A stretch of 28,198 bases of DNA from a bacterium Ga0077546 (GCA_001464165.1 LNEX01000271.1:1-28198), one strand, 5' to 3'; shown: positions 9,671 through 17,589, numbered from the stretch's first letter. The notes: generated by a model not told the origin, from the letters alone. Numbers and translations are program-made.

Positions 9671-10765
9671 CTAGCTTTGAGCTATTTTTGCGTCAGCTCG
9701 CGCTCTCAGAGCCTTTGCTTCTTCAACGCGACTGGTCGCATGCAACAACTCAGCATAATTATCGAGGACATTAGCAAATTGCTGGTTCGAAACACCACTG
9801 CTGCCGTCATAAATTGCTACAGCTCGTTTATAGAGTGGCTCAGCATCGGCAAATCGCCCTTGAGCCTGATAGAGAATAGCCAAATTATTGCAAGCAGTCG
9901 CGACAGACAGACTGTCCTTGCCTAAGGCCTTTTCGTATATCGCTAGGGAGCGCAAGTAGAGCGGTTCAGCTTCCGCATTTCTTCTCTGGGCACGCAAGAG
10001 CTCGGCAAGATTATTGCAGGCGTTGGCAACTTCTATGCTTTCTTTGCCGGCAGTGCGCTCAAACACTGAGACAGACCACTTAAAAATGGGCTCGGCTTGC
10101 TGATATTTTCCCTGAGCATAATACAAACTGGCCAAGTTATTTCGCACATTGGCAGCTTCTGGACTCTCCGCCCCTTTGACTTTTTCGTAAGTACTGATTG
10201 ACCCTTTGTATAAGGCTTCTGCCTGCGGATAGTGAGCGGTCTGAAAATATAATTGAGCCAAGCTGTTTTCACTCTCGGCAACCTGAATCGAACCAGCTGG
10301 CAAATTGTCTTCGCGAATCGCAAGAGCTTGCTGTAATACTTGCTCCGCCGATACAAACTTACCTTGCCCCATCAGGGCCAGACCTTTGCCGTTGAGGCTA
10401 GCGGTAAGTGCTACTAGCTGAGGCGCCATAGCCTTTTGCTGAATATCTGCGGCTCGATCAAAGAGAGCAGAAGCCTCAGCATACTTTCCTTGGCGACTAT
10501 ATAAATCACCAAGGGATGTTAATGTTGGTGCCAATCCTACGTCATTAGCTCCCTTCGACTGCTCTTGATCGGCCTGAGCCTTTTTTAAAAGCTTCTCGGC
10601 TTCAGCCAAATTATTACCCTTAATTTGTTCTTCTGCCTTAGAGCGCAAGTCGGTGGGGCTGTTCATAGAACAGCTAGCCAAGATAAGAGGAGTTAGAGCA
10701 GTCAGAGCCAACGCACTTAACAGCTTGGTATGTCTTGCTTGATTTGGCAAAGCTACTTTTAACAT
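9671..10765 (-). CDS. TPR-repeat lipoprotein (kinesin-light-chain-type repeats)
   Basis: A 364-residue exported lipoprotein. A basic start and hydrophobic stretch lead to the lipobox LASC with the lipidated Cys32. The mature part consists of tetratricopeptide repeats with about 42-residue spacing of the TPR_12/kinesin-light-chain type (units such as NNLASLYYAQGKYQQAEPIFKW, NNLAELLRAQRRNAEAEPLYLR and NNLAILYQAQGRFADAEPLYKR). These form a superhelix for protein-protein contact; no enzyme domain is present. It probably acts as a scaffold at the periplasmic face of a membrane. The start has GGAG 9 bases upstream. The glycine-zipper gene lies upstream on the same strand, so the pair may be co-transcribed. 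Confidence 0.9.
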   Translation of the reverse strand: MLKVALPNQARHTKLLSALALTALTPLILASCSMNSPTDLRSKAEEQIKGNNLAEAEKLLKKAQADQEQSKGANDVGLAPTLTSLGDLYSRQGKYAEASALFDRAADIQQKAMAPQLVALTASLNGKGLALMGQGKFVSAEQVLQQALAIREDNLPAGSIQVAESENSLAQLYFQTAHYPQAEALYKGSISTYEKVKGAESPEAANVRNNLASLYYAQGKYQQAEPIFKWSVSVFERTAGKESIEVANACNNLAELLRAQRRNAEAEPLYLRSLAIYEKALGKDSLSVATACNNLAILYQAQGRFADAEPLYKRAVAIYDGSSGVSNQQFANVLDNYAELLHATSRVEEAKALRARADAKIAQS

Positions 10766-10838
10766 GAGAAATCTCCAGAAAAACTTGTTGTAAGTTGTTG
10801 TTTTTTTTGTTAGGTATAGTTCGGAGTTATCGTCACGG

Positions 10839-10973
10839 CTATTTCAAATTCTTAAAAAGGCCAACCCCTAGGCCAACAGCAGCTCCAACACCAGCCCCCT
10901 GCCAGGCCCGTTTGCCCCTGCGGCTAGACGCAGCTCCTATACCCAGACCAGCAAGAGTGCCTGTGGCAGTATC
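10839..10973 (-). pseudogene. Out-of-frame C-terminal end of the glycine-zipper gene
   Basis: In the frame one base off from the gene above it, the minus strand from 10973 to the TAG at 10841-10839 encodes 44 residues that start DTATGTLAGLGIGAASS and end AAVGLGVGLFKNLK. This is a direct continuation of the glycine-zipper pattern of the 158-aa ORF, including the typical basic RRGKRAW linker between two Gly-rich helices. It is therefore the true C-terminus of that gene, separated by a one-base deletion (a G in GTGGTGAT, 10971-10978) or by a sequencing error. Confidence 0.75.
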
Positions 10974-11413
10974 ACCACACCAGCTCCACTTCCCGCCCCG
11001 ATCGCAGCTCCGCGCACTACGCCAGCTCCAGAAACCAACCCAGTCAGGGCGCCAGCACCAGCGCCCACACCGGCTCCGATTGTTACGGCTTTTACTTTTG
11101 GATGCCGTTGAAAATAAGTACGATTGTCTCGCACATAGACTTCTCTATATACCGGTCTCTCAACCACTACTGTTTTAGTCTGTGTAGTCCCAGACTGATA
11201 GGGCAATCGCTGGGTATTGACGATCGTAACCGGTGTCTGCACCTTGGTGCTATCGTATTGAGGTACCTGTCTAATCAGCTGTGGCATCGCATTTGAATTC
11301 ACTTTGCCACTCAAAACGGTGGTCTGTGCTTGCACTGAGCTTGCAGTCATAAGCATGGCAATTAACGCTATACAACAGAAGTGGTGCGTAACTCTCTGAG
11401 ATCGACTTGACAT
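10937..11413 (-). CDS. Secreted glycine-zipper protein, probably frameshifted near its end
   Basis: The open frame of 158 residues starts at ATG 11413 with GGGAG 6 bases upstream. It has a signal peptide (hydrophobic segment about 15-28, cleavage after SVQA), a Thr/Val/Gln-rich middle with VVVERPVYREVYV, and then KVKAVTIGAGVGAGAGALTGLVSGAGVVRGAAIGAGSGAG (as a long Gly-zipper helix). Such glycine-zipper (YMGG/17-kDa antigen-like) segments insert in or pack against membranes, often the outer membrane. The last residues VILPQALLLVWV do not fit the family, whereas the adjacent frame continues the zipper to 10839. The full protein is likely about 190 residues. It is upstream of the TPR lipoprotein and divergent from the fasciclin gene. 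Confidence 0.8.
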   Translation of the reverse strand: MSSRSQRVTHHFCCIALIAMLMTASSVQAQTTVLSGKVNSNAMPQLIRQVPQYDSTKVQTPVTIVNTQRLPYQSGTTQTKTVVVERPVYREVYVRDNRTYFQRHPKVKAVTIGAGVGAGAGALTGLVSGAGVVRGAAIGAGSGAGVVILPQALLLVWV

Positions 11414-11669
11414 ACTATACTCCCGCCGTGATCAGCGTAACTTCTATACAGATAGGGAACCTTAGAGGCGCTACTACTTAGCTTCCTACAAATAGTCTCC
11501 TTGACGCAGCAGTAGGATTGACGTCACTCTATCGAGCAAAGTTCCAAAATTGTTTCAATCCGCCTAAAAAACATTTACAAGTGGAACTGAAAGCATTAAT
11601 GGCCTGTCATGTACACTGTGTAGCTGTCGACTTCAAAGTCGCTGCATTCTCGTTATTAACGGAGTAATC
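11414..11669. other. Divergent intergenic region between glycine-zipper and fasciclin genes
   Basis: This 256-base gap must hold two outward promoters. Two TTGACG elements occur at 11501 and 11518 on the plus strand, but neither has a convincing -10 at normal spacing. A small palindrome CGACTT-CA-AAGTCG lies at 11628-11641, 28 bases ahead of the fasciclin start. No gene or RNA is seen. Confidence 0.4.
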
Positions 11670-12260
11670 ATGGCCACTTTAAATCGCAAAAAAATTCAAA
11701 TTATATCTCTGGTAGCTCTATTGTCAGTGATACCACTGGCTATCACTCAAACAGCTAATGCCCAGAGCACGGAAAAACCTCTGCTGATAGCAGCTAAAAC
11801 TGAGCAGTTCAAGATGAAGCAAGGTTTTGAACGCAAACCAAAAGACATCATCAACACCCTAACGGACAATGAAGTAACGGCCTTCCATATTTTCTTGGAT
11901 GGTCTTGACCAAGCCTTTTCACTAGATGATACTTTGAAAAACAGAGGCCCATTCACGGTGTTTGCTCCAAGCGACAAAGCTTTCAAAACAATCCCTGCTG
12001 ATGATAGACAGAGCCTTTGGGCCAACAAAAAGAGACTCAAAGAAGTACTGCAGTATCATATTGTCGCTGGCAAATTTGATGCAAAAGCACTAGAGATGAT
12101 GTCCTCAGTAAAAACTCTTGACGGCCGCGAACTAAAGTTGAGCAAAAAGGGTGGCGATCTTTACGCCGATTCTATCCTAGTTAGAACCACCGATATTCCT
12201 TGCTCTAACGGTGTGATACACGTTCTTGACGGTGTGGTAATGCCACAACTGAGCAAATAG
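11670..12260 (+). CDS. Secreted fasciclin (FAS1) domain protein
   Basis: A 196-residue exported protein. The N-terminus is a classic signal peptide (basic RKK, hydrophobic core, cleavage after TANA at about residue 31). The mature part has one FAS1 domain with its two conserved boxes: H1 as FTVFAPSDKAFKTIP and H2 as GVIHVLDGVVMP, with the linking YHIVAGKFDAKAL. FAS1 domains mediate adhesion or cell-surface protein contact; small secreted single-domain forms are frequent in cyanobacteria and many other bacteria. GGAG lies 6 bases ahead of the ATG. The next gene starts 7 bases after the stop, so the two form an operon. Confidence 0.93.
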   Translation: MATLNRKKIQIISLVALLSVIPLAITQTANAQSTEKPLLIAAKTEQFKMKQGFERKPKDIINTLTDNEVTAFHIFLDGLDQAFSLDDTLKNRGPFTVFAPSDKAFKTIPADDRQSLWANKKRLKEVLQYHIVAGKFDAKALEMMSSVKTLDGRELKLSKKGGDLYADSILVRTTDIPCSNGVIHVLDGVVMPQLSK

Positions 12261-12267
12261 GTGATAA

Positions 12268-13308
12268 ATGGCCGACACAGCTTTGCGAAAAGAAAGGGAA
12301 GCGCAGAACGGCGGCAGACACACCGCTCGCAATTCATTCTTACCCTTGCTGTTAGCACTATACTCGACACTACTAATAGTACCGAGTGCAAATAGTGAAA
12401 ACAAGTACCAAAGCCGCAAAGCTGCCGCTGCTTCCATAGAAAAAGCTCGCGCCCTAGGTAACAAAATGAACTTCCAGCAATTTACAGAATTGCTGGAAGT
12501 AGCAGACAAGCTAAGCGACGACAATTTCAAGTTTGAAGCCCGCGCACTAAACCAGATACTATGCCAAACGAAACACGCTAACGCCTTAAGCTACTGTCGC
12601 CTTGCCTCGACCTACACAGACCTGTTGGGAGATGAAGACCCGACAAAACCAGTAGAAAAATATCTAAAAATGGCTTTGAAGTTAGATCCAAAGTTTAGCC
12701 AAGCCTATTGTCAATTAGCCGAAATCGCCAATAAAGAAGGCCGCTTTAGCGAAGCGCTAAAATACTGCGAGCAAGCAATTGCTTGCCCTAACATAGACTC
12801 CTCAGTTTATCAGTGCAAAGCAACAGCCCTAGCCAATCTGAACCGCCTTCCCGAAGCCCTAACCACCATTAACACCAGCCTGGTATACATACCAGATAAA
12901 CCAGAACTTCATCGAACGAAAGGCAGTATTTTGGAAGGACTTCATCGGTACAGAGAAGCTCTTGCTTCTTTCAGAACGGCGTCCGCTCTGCAGACCAATG
13001 AATGGACAAGTTACCAAATCGTGCACATGCTTGAAGTGCTAAACAAATTACCAGAAGCGCTAATAGAGATAAATAAGGTTATAGCGCACAACCCCAGAGA
13101 CGGCGAGGCGTATCGTGCCAGGGCCCAACTAAAAGTTAAAAACAAAGATCTCGCTGGAGCAATTAAAGACTATGACACGACCATTGAACTAGAGCCTACG
13201 GCTAAGACAATTAGAGACAGGGCTAACCTGCACCTACAAATGGGGCACAAAGACCTATACAAACGCGACGTGGAAGCGGCAAAAAAGATAATGGATAGTC
13301 AATTTTAA
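12268..13308 (+). CDS. Secreted or membrane-anchored TPR-repeat protein
   Basis: A 346-residue protein. A polar N-terminus of about 28 residues leads to a hydrophobic segment (SFLPLLLALYSTLLIVPSANS) that reads as a signal peptide or anchor. From about residue 120 to the end there are tandem tetratricopeptide repeats of 34 residues, for example AYCQLAEIANKEGRFSEALKY, ATALANLNRLPEALTTIN and AYRARAQLKVKNKDLAGAIKDY. It is expected to serve as a protein-binding scaffold outside the cytoplasm. Its Shine-Dalgarno (AGGTGA) overlaps the stop of the fasciclin gene, so expression of the two is probably coupled. It ends 17 bases from the convergent ABC-F gene. No enzyme motif is seen. Confidence 0.88.
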   Translation: MADTALRKEREAQNGGRHTARNSFLPLLLALYSTLLIVPSANSENKYQSRKAAAASIEKARALGNKMNFQQFTELLEVADKLSDDNFKFEARALNQILCQTKHANALSYCRLASTYTDLLGDEDPTKPVEKYLKMALKLDPKFSQAYCQLAEIANKEGRFSEALKYCEQAIACPNIDSSVYQCKATALANLNRLPEALTTINTSLVYIPDKPELHRTKGSILEGLHRYREALASFRTASALQTNEWTSYQIVHMLEVLNKLPEALIEINKVIAHNPRDGEAYRARAQLKVKNKDLAGAIKDYDTTIELEPTAKTIRDRANLHLQMGHKDLYKRDVEAAKKIMDSQF

Positions 13309-13325
13309 GCACTTGAGCGAGAGGA

Positions 13326-15203
13326 TCAAACCTCGTTGGCAGAGCGCCTAGCCTCTAAATCTTCCCAACGGGCGAACACCTTAGCCACAGCAGCTTCGGC
13401 TTTGTGAAAATCTTCCATTATCTCGGCCAACTTGACGTGATTGGCGGCAATCTTTGGGTCTTCCATCACCTTGCGCACGGCCAGCAAAGCACTTTCGGCC
13501 TCTTCCACTTTGCTACCAATCGAGTCTAATTCTTTTCGCTCATTATTTGACAGAGGTTTAAGATTCTTCTTGCCACCGTTATTACTAGAGGCACCACTAG
13601 TGGAGCTACCAATTTTGCTGCCAGACTTTTCAATTTTTTCAGCCTTGTCAGATTTACCAACAGCAGTCTTATTCTTCGAACTACTCTTAGTAAATCGAGT
13701 AGATTCCCATTGCGAATAGTCAGCAAAGAACTCCACACCACCATCGCCATCTAGAGCCAAAATATTGGTCGAAATAGTATCGATCATATAGCGGTCGTGA
13801 GTAACTAGAACCACGGCCCCAGGGAAGTCTTGCAAGCTCTCTTCAAGCACCTCCAAAGATGCAATATCGAGGTCATTAGTCGGTTCGTCCAATATCAAAA
13901 TATCCGCTTCTTGCAGCATCAGACGAGCAATCAAAATTCGCGCTTGCTCGCCGCCTGAAAGATAACTAACTGGCATAGGCAGCTGGTCTGGGCGGAACAA
14001 GAACCGCTTAGACCAGCTCATAACATGGATCTGGCGATCACGATAGACCACCGAATCACCACTGGGGCAAAGTGCTTCCTTGAGGGTAATCTCTTTGTTC
14101 AGTTGATCGCGATTCTGATCAAACCAGACAACCTTGAGCTGATCTGCGCGCTTCACAGTGCCGCTATCTGGCTCTATCTGCCCAGCAAGAATTCTCAGCA
14201 AAGTAGTCTTGCCACTGCCGTTTGTGCCGACCAAGCCGAGTTTCTGCTTGGGTGTTAATACCAGATCAAGACCGGCAAACAACTCACGACCACCCATCGA
14301 CTTAACAACGTCTTTAGCAACAAGCAACTCTTTGGTACGGCGCCCAGATGAGCTGAAGTCAATATTGACTGAACTATTCATGTTGTTGCGAGCTTTCACT
14401 TCAGCGAACTCGTCGAACAATTTACCAGCCTCACGGATACGTCCCTGTGACTTGGTTTGTCTAGCTCTGGCTCCACGCTGCAACCAGGCAACTTCCCGCC
14501 GCATTTTACTAGCTAAAGCTTGCTGCTCATTTGATTGAGCCGAGAGATACTCCGCACGCGCGACTAGGTACTCGCTATAGGGCCCTTTACAGCTCAGGTA
14601 GCCATCTTTGTAAGCAGCGTTTAATTCAATAGTGCGATTGGTAACATTCTCTAAGAAATTACGATCATGGCTGACTAAAATAAAGGCAAACGGGGCGGAC
14701 TTGAGTAAATCCTCCAACCAAAGTACACCCTCAAGATCAAGGTGGTTCGTGGGCTCATCCAGTAAAAGGAAATCAGGTTCTTTCACCAATTGAGCAGCCA
14801 AGGCCAAGCGTTTACGCCAACCACCAGAAAGCGACGATACAGTAGCACCAAGATCTTCAAAACCGACAGTGCTAAGTGTGTATTCTGCTCGGTTGATGCG
14901 TTCAGTCTCATCAATTGACTGGCCATCCAATGATGCTGCGACCACATCGCGCAGAATAGCGTCGGCTGGATAGGGATTATCTTGAGCCAAATAAGCAATG
15001 TTGAGAAATTTGCGAGTGGTAATAGCACCGTCGTCAGGCGAATAAATACCAGCCATAATTTTGAGCAAGGTCGACTTACCAGAACCATTTGGTCCGATCA
15101 GACCAACCCGTTCGCGATCATCGATAGTTATCGAAATATCGCGAAATAGTGGTCGGGCACTAAACGATTTGGTTACAGACTGGCAACTTATAGCAACTGG
15201 CAT
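13326..15203 (-). CDS. uup: ABC-F family ATP-binding protein, Uup type
   Basis: A 625-residue protein with two ABC ATPase cassettes and no membrane segment. Cassette 1 has Walker A GPNGSGKS (37-44), signature LSGGW (125-129) and Walker B ending in Glu150; cassette 2 has Walker A GTNGSGKT (326-333), signature LSGGE (415-419) and Walker B ending in Glu440. The linker contains the WLQRGARARQTKSQGR stretch typical of Uup, and a C-terminal helical hairpin (about 555-620) matches the Uup DNA/ribosome-binding domain. ABC-F proteins act on the ribosome, and Uup also affects transposon excision and DNA repair. A Ser/Lys/Gly-rich spacer (about 506-546) precedes the C-terminal domain. There is no Shine-Dalgarno; a TATAAT box lies 8 bases before the ATG. 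Confidence 0.93.
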   Translation of the reverse strand: MPVAISCQSVTKSFSARPLFRDISITIDDRERVGLIGPNGSGKSTLLKIMAGIYSPDDGAITTRKFLNIAYLAQDNPYPADAILRDVVAASLDGQSIDETERINRAEYTLSTVGFEDLGATVSSLSGGWRKRLALAAQLVKEPDFLLLDEPTNHLDLEGVLWLEDLLKSAPFAFILVSHDRNFLENVTNRTIELNAAYKDGYLSCKGPYSEYLVARAEYLSAQSNEQQALASKMRREVAWLQRGARARQTKSQGRIREAGKLFDEFAEVKARNNMNSSVNIDFSSSGRRTKELLVAKDVVKSMGGRELFAGLDLVLTPKQKLGLVGTNGSGKTTLLRILAGQIEPDSGTVKRADQLKVVWFDQNRDQLNKEITLKEALCPSGDSVVYRDRQIHVMSWSKRFLFRPDQLPMPVSYLSGGEQARILIARLMLQEADILILDEPTNDLDIASLEVLEESLQDFPGAVVLVTHDRYMIDTISTNILALDGDGGVEFFADYSQWESTRFTKSSSKNKTAVGKSDKAEKIEKSGSKIGSSTSGASSNNGGKKNLKPLSNNERKELDSIGSKVEEAESALLAVRKVMEDPKIAANHVKLAEIMEDFHKAEAAVAKVFARWEDLEARRSANEV

Positions 15204-15211
15204 ATTTTCTC

Positions 15212-15217
15212 ATTATA
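15212..15217 (-). promoter_or_regulatory. Candidate -10 box for the ABC-F gene
   Basis: The minus strand reads TATAAT here, a perfect -10 box, ending 8 bases before the ATG at 15203. Transcription from it would begin about at the start codon, giving a leaderless or nearly leaderless mRNA. No good -35 is seen at 16-18 bases. Confidence 0.4.
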
Positions 15218-15320
15218 CTTGTTACGGCGCTGGCAACCCAGCTTCATGGCTATTTGTGACACTGTTGTAGACCAAGGTGGAAGAGGCGATATGAGTTTTG
15301 ATTCACATGGTTGCTAAACA

Positions 15321-15785
15321 ATGAAAATTTGGGTTGACGCAGACGCCTGCCCTGTTGCAGTCAAAGACATCGTGATTAAGGCCGGTCACAAACTGGCCAT
15401 TAGCACTATTTTCGTGGCAAACAAAGTAATCACACTGCCACTCTCCCCTCATCTCAGCTTTGTGCAAGTAGCCAAAGGAGCCGATGTAGCAGATCAATAC
15501 ATCGTCGATCAAGCGACAAAAAACGATTTAGTAATCACTCAAGATATTTTGCTGGCAGCCCAACTAGTTCCCAACGAAATAGTAGTAATAGACCCTCGTG
15601 GCCACGAATTTACCGACGACAACATTGGAGAACGAGTCTCAGTCAGAGCGCTGATGACCGACCTGAGAGACAGCGGAGATATTACAGGAGGCCCCAAACA
15701 ATACACTGACAAAGACAAACAACGCTTTGCCAGTGCTTTTGATAGGGCCATCACAAAGATCAAGAACAGGGACAGCAACAAATAG
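15321..15785 (+). CDS. YaiI/YqxD family protein (UPF0178, DUF188)
   Basis: A 154-residue cytoplasmic protein of the UPF0178 family. The family pattern is complete: MKIWVDADACPVAVKDIV at the start, VAKGADVADQYIVDQATKNDLVITQDILLAA in the middle, and TGGPKQYTDKDKQRFASAFDRAI at the end. The conserved Asp residues and general shape resemble PIN-like nuclease folds, but the activity is not established. The ATG is fixed by the family N-terminus and has no Shine-Dalgarno; an eight-codon ORF with a GAGG ahead of it (15291-15317) ends 3 bases upstream, so re-initiation is possible. It is divergent from the ABC-F gene and convergent with the 73-aa gene, 9 bases away. Confidence 0.93.
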   Translation: MKIWVDADACPVAVKDIVIKAGHKLAISTIFVANKVITLPLSPHLSFVQVAKGADVADQYIVDQATKNDLVITQDILLAAQLVPNEIVVIDPRGHEFTDDNIGERVSVRALMTDLRDSGDITGGPKQYTDKDKQRFASAFDRAITKIKNRDSNK

Positions 15786-15804
15786 AACCAAGAACTACGG
15801 TTCT
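15784..15804. terminator. Possible bidirectional terminator hairpin
   Basis: AGAACC (15784-15789) and GGTTCT (15799-15804) form a perfect 6-bp stem with a nine-base loop. It spans the stop codons of both convergent genes and is followed by GATTCTTT on the plus strand and ATTTGTTG on the minus strand. Modest stability. Confidence 0.4.
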
Positions 15805-16016
15805 GATTCTTTACTGCCAATCAAAATAATATTCGTACCGACCTGATAAGCGGAACCATTCTTTGGATTCTTGATCTTGCCATTGGCATAGAAGCCTGTT
15901 GAACCGGTCTTAAATTCTTTACCGTCAGCTTTGATAGTGCCCCAGATTTCGCCCGAGGTGGTTTTGAACTCAATGATCAAAGCGGGTGGCGCATCGGTAT
16001 CTACTTTTTTGGCCAT
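15795..16016 (-). CDS. Small 73-aa protein of unknown function
   Basis: A small soluble protein that I cannot place in a family. It begins MAKKVDTDAPPALIIEFKTTSGEIWGTIKADGKEFKTGSTGFYANGK as a run of predicted beta strands with Gly/Lys turns, which suggests a compact beta-barrel or beta-sandwich. The evidence that it is real is a very strong Shine-Dalgarno (AGGAGGAATCACG before ATG) and an amino-acid make-up typical of a folded protein. The FYANGKIKNPKNG segment is reminiscent of small single-stranded-nucleic-acid-binding barrels, but that is only an impression. It stands alone on the minus strand between two plus-strand genes. Confidence 0.75.
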   Translation of the reverse strand: MAKKVDTDAPPALIIEFKTTSGEIWGTIKADGKEFKTGSTGFYANGKIKNPKNGSAYQVGTNIILIGSKESEP

Positions 16017-16158
16017 CGTGATTCCTCCTAATGAGATTATTCAGATCAACTATCCAAATGGACAATGTCCAATCTGACAATTCAAGTTTACAGGATGACG
16101 CGGCCACTGCAATCAGCTTGCCAAGGGAAAATGGCTGCTCCCAATCAGCTTTCCCCGA

Positions 16159-16188
16159 CTGACATCGACCCAAAATATATGCCATACT
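16159..16188 (+). promoter_or_regulatory. Candidate promoter of the RRM gene
   Basis: CTGACA (16159-16164, five of six consensus bases) is followed after 18 bases by CATACT (16183-16188, four of six). A start near 16195 would leave a 5' leader of about 65 bases. The match is moderate. Confidence 0.3.
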
Positions 16189-16260
16189 CCCCCTCAAGGT
16201 GGCACAACCAGACCGCCCACTGCACCAAATAGTGTTGGTACAGACATCCCTGGAGAATTG

Positions 16261-16521
16261 ATGAAGAATAAGCTATTTGTAGGCAATCTATCCTACAACC
16301 TAACTGAAACCGACCTCGAAGAACTATTTGCTCAGTCGGGCAAAGTCGTTTCAGTGGCAATCCCAACCGATCGCGAAAGTGGTAGAAAGCGCGGATTCGC
16401 TTTCGTAGAAATGAGCAACCAGGCAGAGGCCGAAGGCGCCATCGAGAGCCTAAATGGCAAAGACGTTGACGGCAGGCAGATTGTTGTCAATGCCTCAAAG
16501 CCAAGAGAGAAAGCTTACTAA
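16261..16521 (+). CDS. Single-RRM RNA-binding protein
   Basis: An 86-residue protein made of one RNA recognition motif and a short basic tail. RNP2 is LFVGNL (residues 5-10) and RNP1 is RGFAFVEM (44-51), with the aromatic residues at the RNA-stacking positions intact. Short one-RRM proteins of this type are widespread in cyanobacteria (Rbp proteins, often cold-induced) and occur in other phyla; they bind mRNA and influence stability or localisation. ATG 16261 is preferred over the adjacent TTG at 16258 because of the GGAG at 16252-16255. The usual Gly-rich tail of cyanobacterial Rbp proteins is absent; the protein ends KPREKAY. A strong terminator follows. Confidence 0.94.
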   Translation: MKNKLFVGNLSYNLTETDLEELFAQSGKVVSVAIPTDRESGRKRGFAFVEMSNQAEAEGAIESLNGKDVDGRQIVVNASKPREKAY

Positions 16522-16561
16522 GCTAACAAGCTTACCCTGCTATTATTTTTAGATTCAACGG

Positions 16562-16600
16562 GCACCCCGCACCGACTTCTCGGTCTGGGGTGCTTTATCT
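16562..16600 (+). terminator. Rho-independent terminator after the RRM gene
   Basis: GCACCCC (16562-16568) pairs with GGGGTGC (16587-16593), and inside it CCGA (16572-16575) pairs with TCGG (16580-16583) around a CTTC loop; TTTATCT follows. This is a GC-rich hairpin with a short T-tail, the best terminator in the window. Confidence 0.85.
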
Positions 16601-16633
16601 AGAGGACCTATTGAAGGAACAAGCTAAATAACA

Positions 16634-17587
16634 ATGTCAAAATCTACCCCATTACTTTGCAGCTGCTTACTCTTGGTTTTGACCGGCTGTACCTCGACTG
16701 CAGACAAAGAACGAGAAGCGCTAAAGCGCGAACTCTCCGAAGCAAAGTCTGAAACCGCTTTGTTAAAGAGTGAACTCAGTAGCCTCAAAAATATGGCACC
16801 GCCAGTAAAATCAGCCGAAACAAGCTCCTCCGGGGCAACTACAGGTAGTGGCGCATCTAGCAACAATTCTAGCGATAGGTCCGATAGCACAAAAAATGGA
16901 ACCAGTGAATCGTCCAGCACTTTTACATTCAGCGACATTTCTGACATTCCCAACAAAGAGATGATCGAAGATCTAAGCAAGCTTCATGTCTTCGATGATC
17001 TGGCACCATCGGGAACCGAGACAAAAGCTTTATTCAAGCCCTTTCAAGCAGTCACCAGAGGCGAGTACGTAACTTGGCTCTATCGAGCCTATAACGCCAT
17101 CAAAACGCCAGACAAACAACTACGCCTGGCACCACAGGCAACTCAACAATTTATCGATACGGCTCCGTCGCATCCTGCTTACAAATATATTCAGGCGATC
17201 TCAAACGCGGGCTATTCCATTGGCTACAAAGATGGCACATTTAAGCCAAACAAGCCTTTGACTAGAGAAGAGATGATGGGTATCAAAATTGGTCTAGATG
17301 TAGGCAAAGACATTCCACCCTACCGCAGTCAAATGGAAGCCGTTTGGAAGTACTCTGACGGAAAAAGCGTAGACGAAAGATTTACTGGATTTATCGAACA
17401 AGATAATTACGTCTCTGGGCCCTTCGGCAGCAATACTCAAAGAGCCTTCGGCAAAATCGGAACATTCAAGCCGAAACAAGCCGTTTTGCGCTACGAAGCT
17501 GCCGGCACCCTATGGCAACAAGGACAATTTGGCAACAACGGTGACATCACGGCAGCAGACGCCATCAAGCGCGCAGCTGGCAAATAG
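16634..17587 (+). CDS. S-layer-homology (SLH) domain lipoprotein
   Basis: A 317-residue exported lipoprotein with lipobox LTGC and lipidated Cys19. After it comes a short coiled coil (about 24-56, with heptads in EREALKRELSEAKSETALLKSEL), a Ser/Gly/Thr-rich spacer (about 63-100), and then SLH-type modules: FKPFQAVTRGEYVTWLYRAYN, FIDTAPSHPAYKYIQAISNAGYSIGYKDGTFKPNKPLTREEM, and a weaker third near the C-terminus (TFKPKQAVLRYEAAGTLWQQG). SLH modules bind cell-wall-linked polymers, so this protein could tether a membrane to the wall. The ATG has AAGGA about 15 bases upstream, rather far. It follows the RRM terminator and is convergent with the MFS gene. Confidence 0.88.
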   Translation: MSKSTPLLCSCLLLVLTGCTSTADKEREALKRELSEAKSETALLKSELSSLKNMAPPVKSAETSSSGATTGSGASSNNSSDRSDSTKNGTSESSSTFTFSDISDIPNKEMIEDLSKLHVFDDLAPSGTETKALFKPFQAVTRGEYVTWLYRAYNAIKTPDKQLRLAPQATQQFIDTAPSHPAYKYIQAISNAGYSIGYKDGTFKPNKPLTREEMMGIKIGLDVGKDIPPYRSQMEAVWKYSDGKSVDERFTGFIEQDNYVSGPFGSNTQRAFGKIGTFKPKQAVLRYEAAGTLWQQGQFGNNGDITAADAIKRAAGK

Positions 17588-17589
17588 CA

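Noticed and set aside
10795..11178. 127-aa plus-strand ORF rich in Pro/Arg/Ala
   Set aside because: It is the antisense image of the glycine-zipper coding sequence (Gly/Ala codons read as Pro/Ala/Arg), with no ribosome site.
11501..11523. Two TTGACG elements as promoters of the fasciclin gene
   Set aside because: No convincing -10 box lies 16-18 bases downstream of either.
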